Assembly: GCA_947179325.1 (NCBI GenBank) | Contig: CAMXAU010000007.1 | Coordinates: forward strand, 54,450-118,449 | DNA length: 64,000 nt | Direction: 5' to 3' | Source of the DNA: an uncultured Bacteroidales bacterium | GTDB lineage: Bacteria > Bacteroidota > Bacteroidia > Bacteroidales > UBA932 | In this document: positions 63,828 through 64,000 of the stretch, piece after piece | How positions within the stretch are numbered: position 1 is the stretch's first letter | Layout of the letters: each line of letters starts with the position of its first letter | Program-made: the position numbers and the translations under genes | Notes under the pieces: generated by a model | Told to the model about the DNA's origin: nothing | What the model saw: only the letters and a program-made list of their open reading frames with translations | Databases searched by the model: none

Positions 63828-63937
63828 TTCATTATGCAGTTTGTTCGACTGCGTCAAAGTTGGCCCTATCCCCAGACAAAAGCAACAGCCGGAAATCCAA
63901 TTATCTGTTTCTTTAAAAACATTTTTCTCTTTTTTAC

Positions 63938-64000
63938 ATTATAAAATTTATTTTATAATCTGCAGAAACATGCTGAAAGACTATAAGATTTATTTTATAG
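63938..64000. repeat. two AT-rich palindromes in direct repeat, period 42
   Basis: ATTATAAAAT-TT-ATTTTATAAT (63938-63959) is a perfect 10-base inverted repeat. CTATAAGAT-TT-ATTTTATAG (63981-64000) repeats it with 8 of 9 pairs. The centres are 42 bases apart, about four helical turns. They lie upstream of the zinc-ribbon gene and at the window edge, so more copies may follow. Confidence 0.55.

Noticed and set aside
63938..64000. CRISPR array starting at the right edge
   Set aside because: The repeated part is only about 20 bases with a 42-base period, made of AT palindromes, and no cas gene is in view; only one and a half periods are visible.

Overview
The window reads as chromosomal DNA of a Bacteroidales-type (phylum Bacteroidota) anaerobe. 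Evidence seen in the sequence: two SusC/SusD outer-membrane pairs, many lipoprotein signal peptides, an ECF sigma/FecR pair in front of a SusC that carries an STN domain, a complete Rnf operon, and several upstream regions with the Bacteroidota -7 promoter element TAnnTTTG. No genus can be named safely from sequence reading alone. Almost every base is coding, no gene-free stretch exceeds about 250 bases, and I see no tRNA, rRNA, CRISPR array or intact insertion sequence.

Region 1 (1-12935, minus strand) is a glycan-use locus read from a promoter near 12930: a secreted SGNH esterase, a very large two-enzyme protein (GH38-like plus GH92 alpha-mannosidase), SusC, SusD, a DUF4185/DUF5005-like lipoprotein and a lipoprotein cut by the window edge. 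The content suggests an esterified or branched mannose-containing glycan. A DUF3298 lipoprotein gene (13084-13887) stands alone on the plus strand. Region 2 (14073-20957, plus) is a full histidine-degradation set, ftcD, hutU, hutH and hutI, taking histidine to glutamate with transfer of the formimino group to tetrahydrofolate. A 180-base non-coding block with nested inverted repeats splits it between hutU and hutH. A ferritin gene follows and ends at a strong bidirectional terminator.

Region 3 (21643-31769, minus) is a second SusC/SusD locus: ECF sigma factor, FecR anti-sigma, STN-bearing SusC, SusD, a BACON/DUF5689-like lipoprotein and an endonuclease/exonuclease/phosphatase-family lipoprotein. 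The sigma gene is out of frame at a run of eight G, which makes it either phase variable, frameshift-regulated, or broken. A GH3 glycosidase and a small beta-barrel-like protein lie divergently (31982-34678), followed by a PD-(D/E)XK transposase-family gene.

Region 4 (35945-48289, minus) is a dense housekeeping block: two M23 peptidases, a MerR-type regulator, a Nif3-like protein, a zinc-ribbon coiled-coil protein, dnaB, a DUF3108 protein, rseC, rnfBCDGEA and a small TPR-like protein. Gaps are mostly under 30 bases, so long co-transcripts are likely. Region 5 (48397-56587, plus) holds alaS, an unusual fusion of an LptF/LptG permease with methionyl-tRNA formyltransferase, thiamine pyrophosphokinase, ilvA and ilvE. 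Region 6 (56682-63827) holds a second LptF/LptG permease and tgt on the minus strand, a nucleoside-transporter-like MFS gene on the plus strand, then DUF2807, M3 peptidase and zinc-ribbon genes on the minus strand.

The most noteworthy items are the G8 tract in the sigma factor that should control the second SusC/SusD locus, the permease-Fmt fusion, the GH38-GH92 fusion, the RnfG with a cysteine-rich tail, the Tgt without its usual zinc cysteines, and a pair of AT-rich palindromes 42 bases apart at the right edge. All family names come from recognising motifs by eye; no database search was run.
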